A DNA stretch of 64,000 nt from Gemmatimonadota bacterium (GTDB taxonomy: Bacteria; Latescibacterota; UBA2968; UBA8231). Of this stretch, positions 63,985 to 64,000 are shown piece after piece. Under the pieces are notes generated by a model, which did no database searches, was not told the origin of the DNA, and was given only the letters and a program-made list of their open reading frames with translations. Numbering within the stretch: position 1 is the stretch's first letter; each line of letters opens with the position of its first letter. The stretch covers positions 124,001 to 188,000 of the forward strand of contig JABJJN010000074.1 of assembly GCA_018660835.1 (NCBI GenBank), read 5' to 3'. The position numbers were made by a program, and so were the translations under genes.

Positions 63985-64000
63985 GGTAGTCGCGGCACAA

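Noticed and set aside
1-64000. tRNA, rRNA, CRISPR array, insertion sequence, attachment site or origin
   Set aside because: No conserved RNA gene sequence, spaced direct-repeat array, transposase motif or terminal inverted repeat was seen in either strand during reading. Short tRNA-like folds cannot be fully excluded without a dedicated scan.

Overview
The window carries a dense bacterial chromosome segment of moderately high GC: about 48 protein-coding genes, no rRNA, tRNA, CRISPR array or recognisable mobile element. Gene content suggests an uncultivated, environmental (probably marine) member of the FCB superphylum, most likely Candidatus Latescibacterota or a relative. Pointers are a DUF4954 protein, a NagB/PIG-L fusion of the type known from Bacteroidetes, a two-component regulator-propeller sensor kinase, and repeated Gfo/Idh/MocA dehydrogenases, sulfatases, phytanoyl-CoA dioxygenase (PhyH) family enzymes, DUF362 and DUF4832 proteins. 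The taxonomic placement is inference from gene families; no marker gene is present.

Layout. (1) 1-5.4 kb: small-molecule or sugar catabolism genes (two Gfo/Idh oxidoreductases, amidohydrolase, sulfatase, ThuA-like protein). (2) 5.4-10 kb: PAS/GAF hybrid kinase translationally linked to an NAD epimerase, then ferritin. (3) 10-15 kb: NagB/PIG-L fusion, Re-citrate-synthase-like enzyme, acyl carrier protein and a canonical NagB, all on the minus strand. (4) 15-22.4 kb: plus-strand block behind a good sigma70-like promoter: DUF4954, response regulator, a receiver domain fused to a complete glutamate dehydrogenase, and a membrane hybrid kinase with two receivers and an HPt. (5) 22.4-33.6 kb: P-loop kinase, SMP-30 protein overlapping a soluble 14-repeat propeller kinase, an unknown/UxuA-like pair, a C45 peptidase, and an overlapping REC-HDOD / thioesterase / DUF402 operon. 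(6) 33.7-50.6 kb: accessory catabolic region with six Fe(II)/2-oxoglutarate oxygenases, two of which replace the iron-binding Asp by Gly, interleaved with epimerases, SDR, sulfatase, glycosidase-like proteins, FIST and an amidohydrolase. (7) 50.6-57.3 kb: minus-strand operon of DUF362 secreted protein, a DUF455 ferritin-like/ATP-grasp fusion, a DUF4832 lipoprotein and a PhyH enzyme. (8) 57.7-64 kb: BNR-type protein overlapping a GH20-like TIM-barrel protein, an enolase-superfamily dehydratase and a Gfo/Idh enzyme.

How the genes may work together. Regions 3 and 4 join at a divergent promoter area. Together they hold enzymes for citrate formation, ammonia release from glucosamine-6-phosphate and ammonia assimilation into glutamate, beside a phosphorelay whose receiver domain sits on the glutamate dehydrogenase itself. 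This is the best candidate for an undescribed system: direct phospho-control of a central nitrogen enzyme. Regions 1, 6 and 8 look like catabolism of sulfated, oxidised or otherwise modified sugars and small organics. Most of these hydrolases lack signal peptides, so imported substrates would be processed in the cytoplasm. All functional links are inferred from neighbourhood and motifs.
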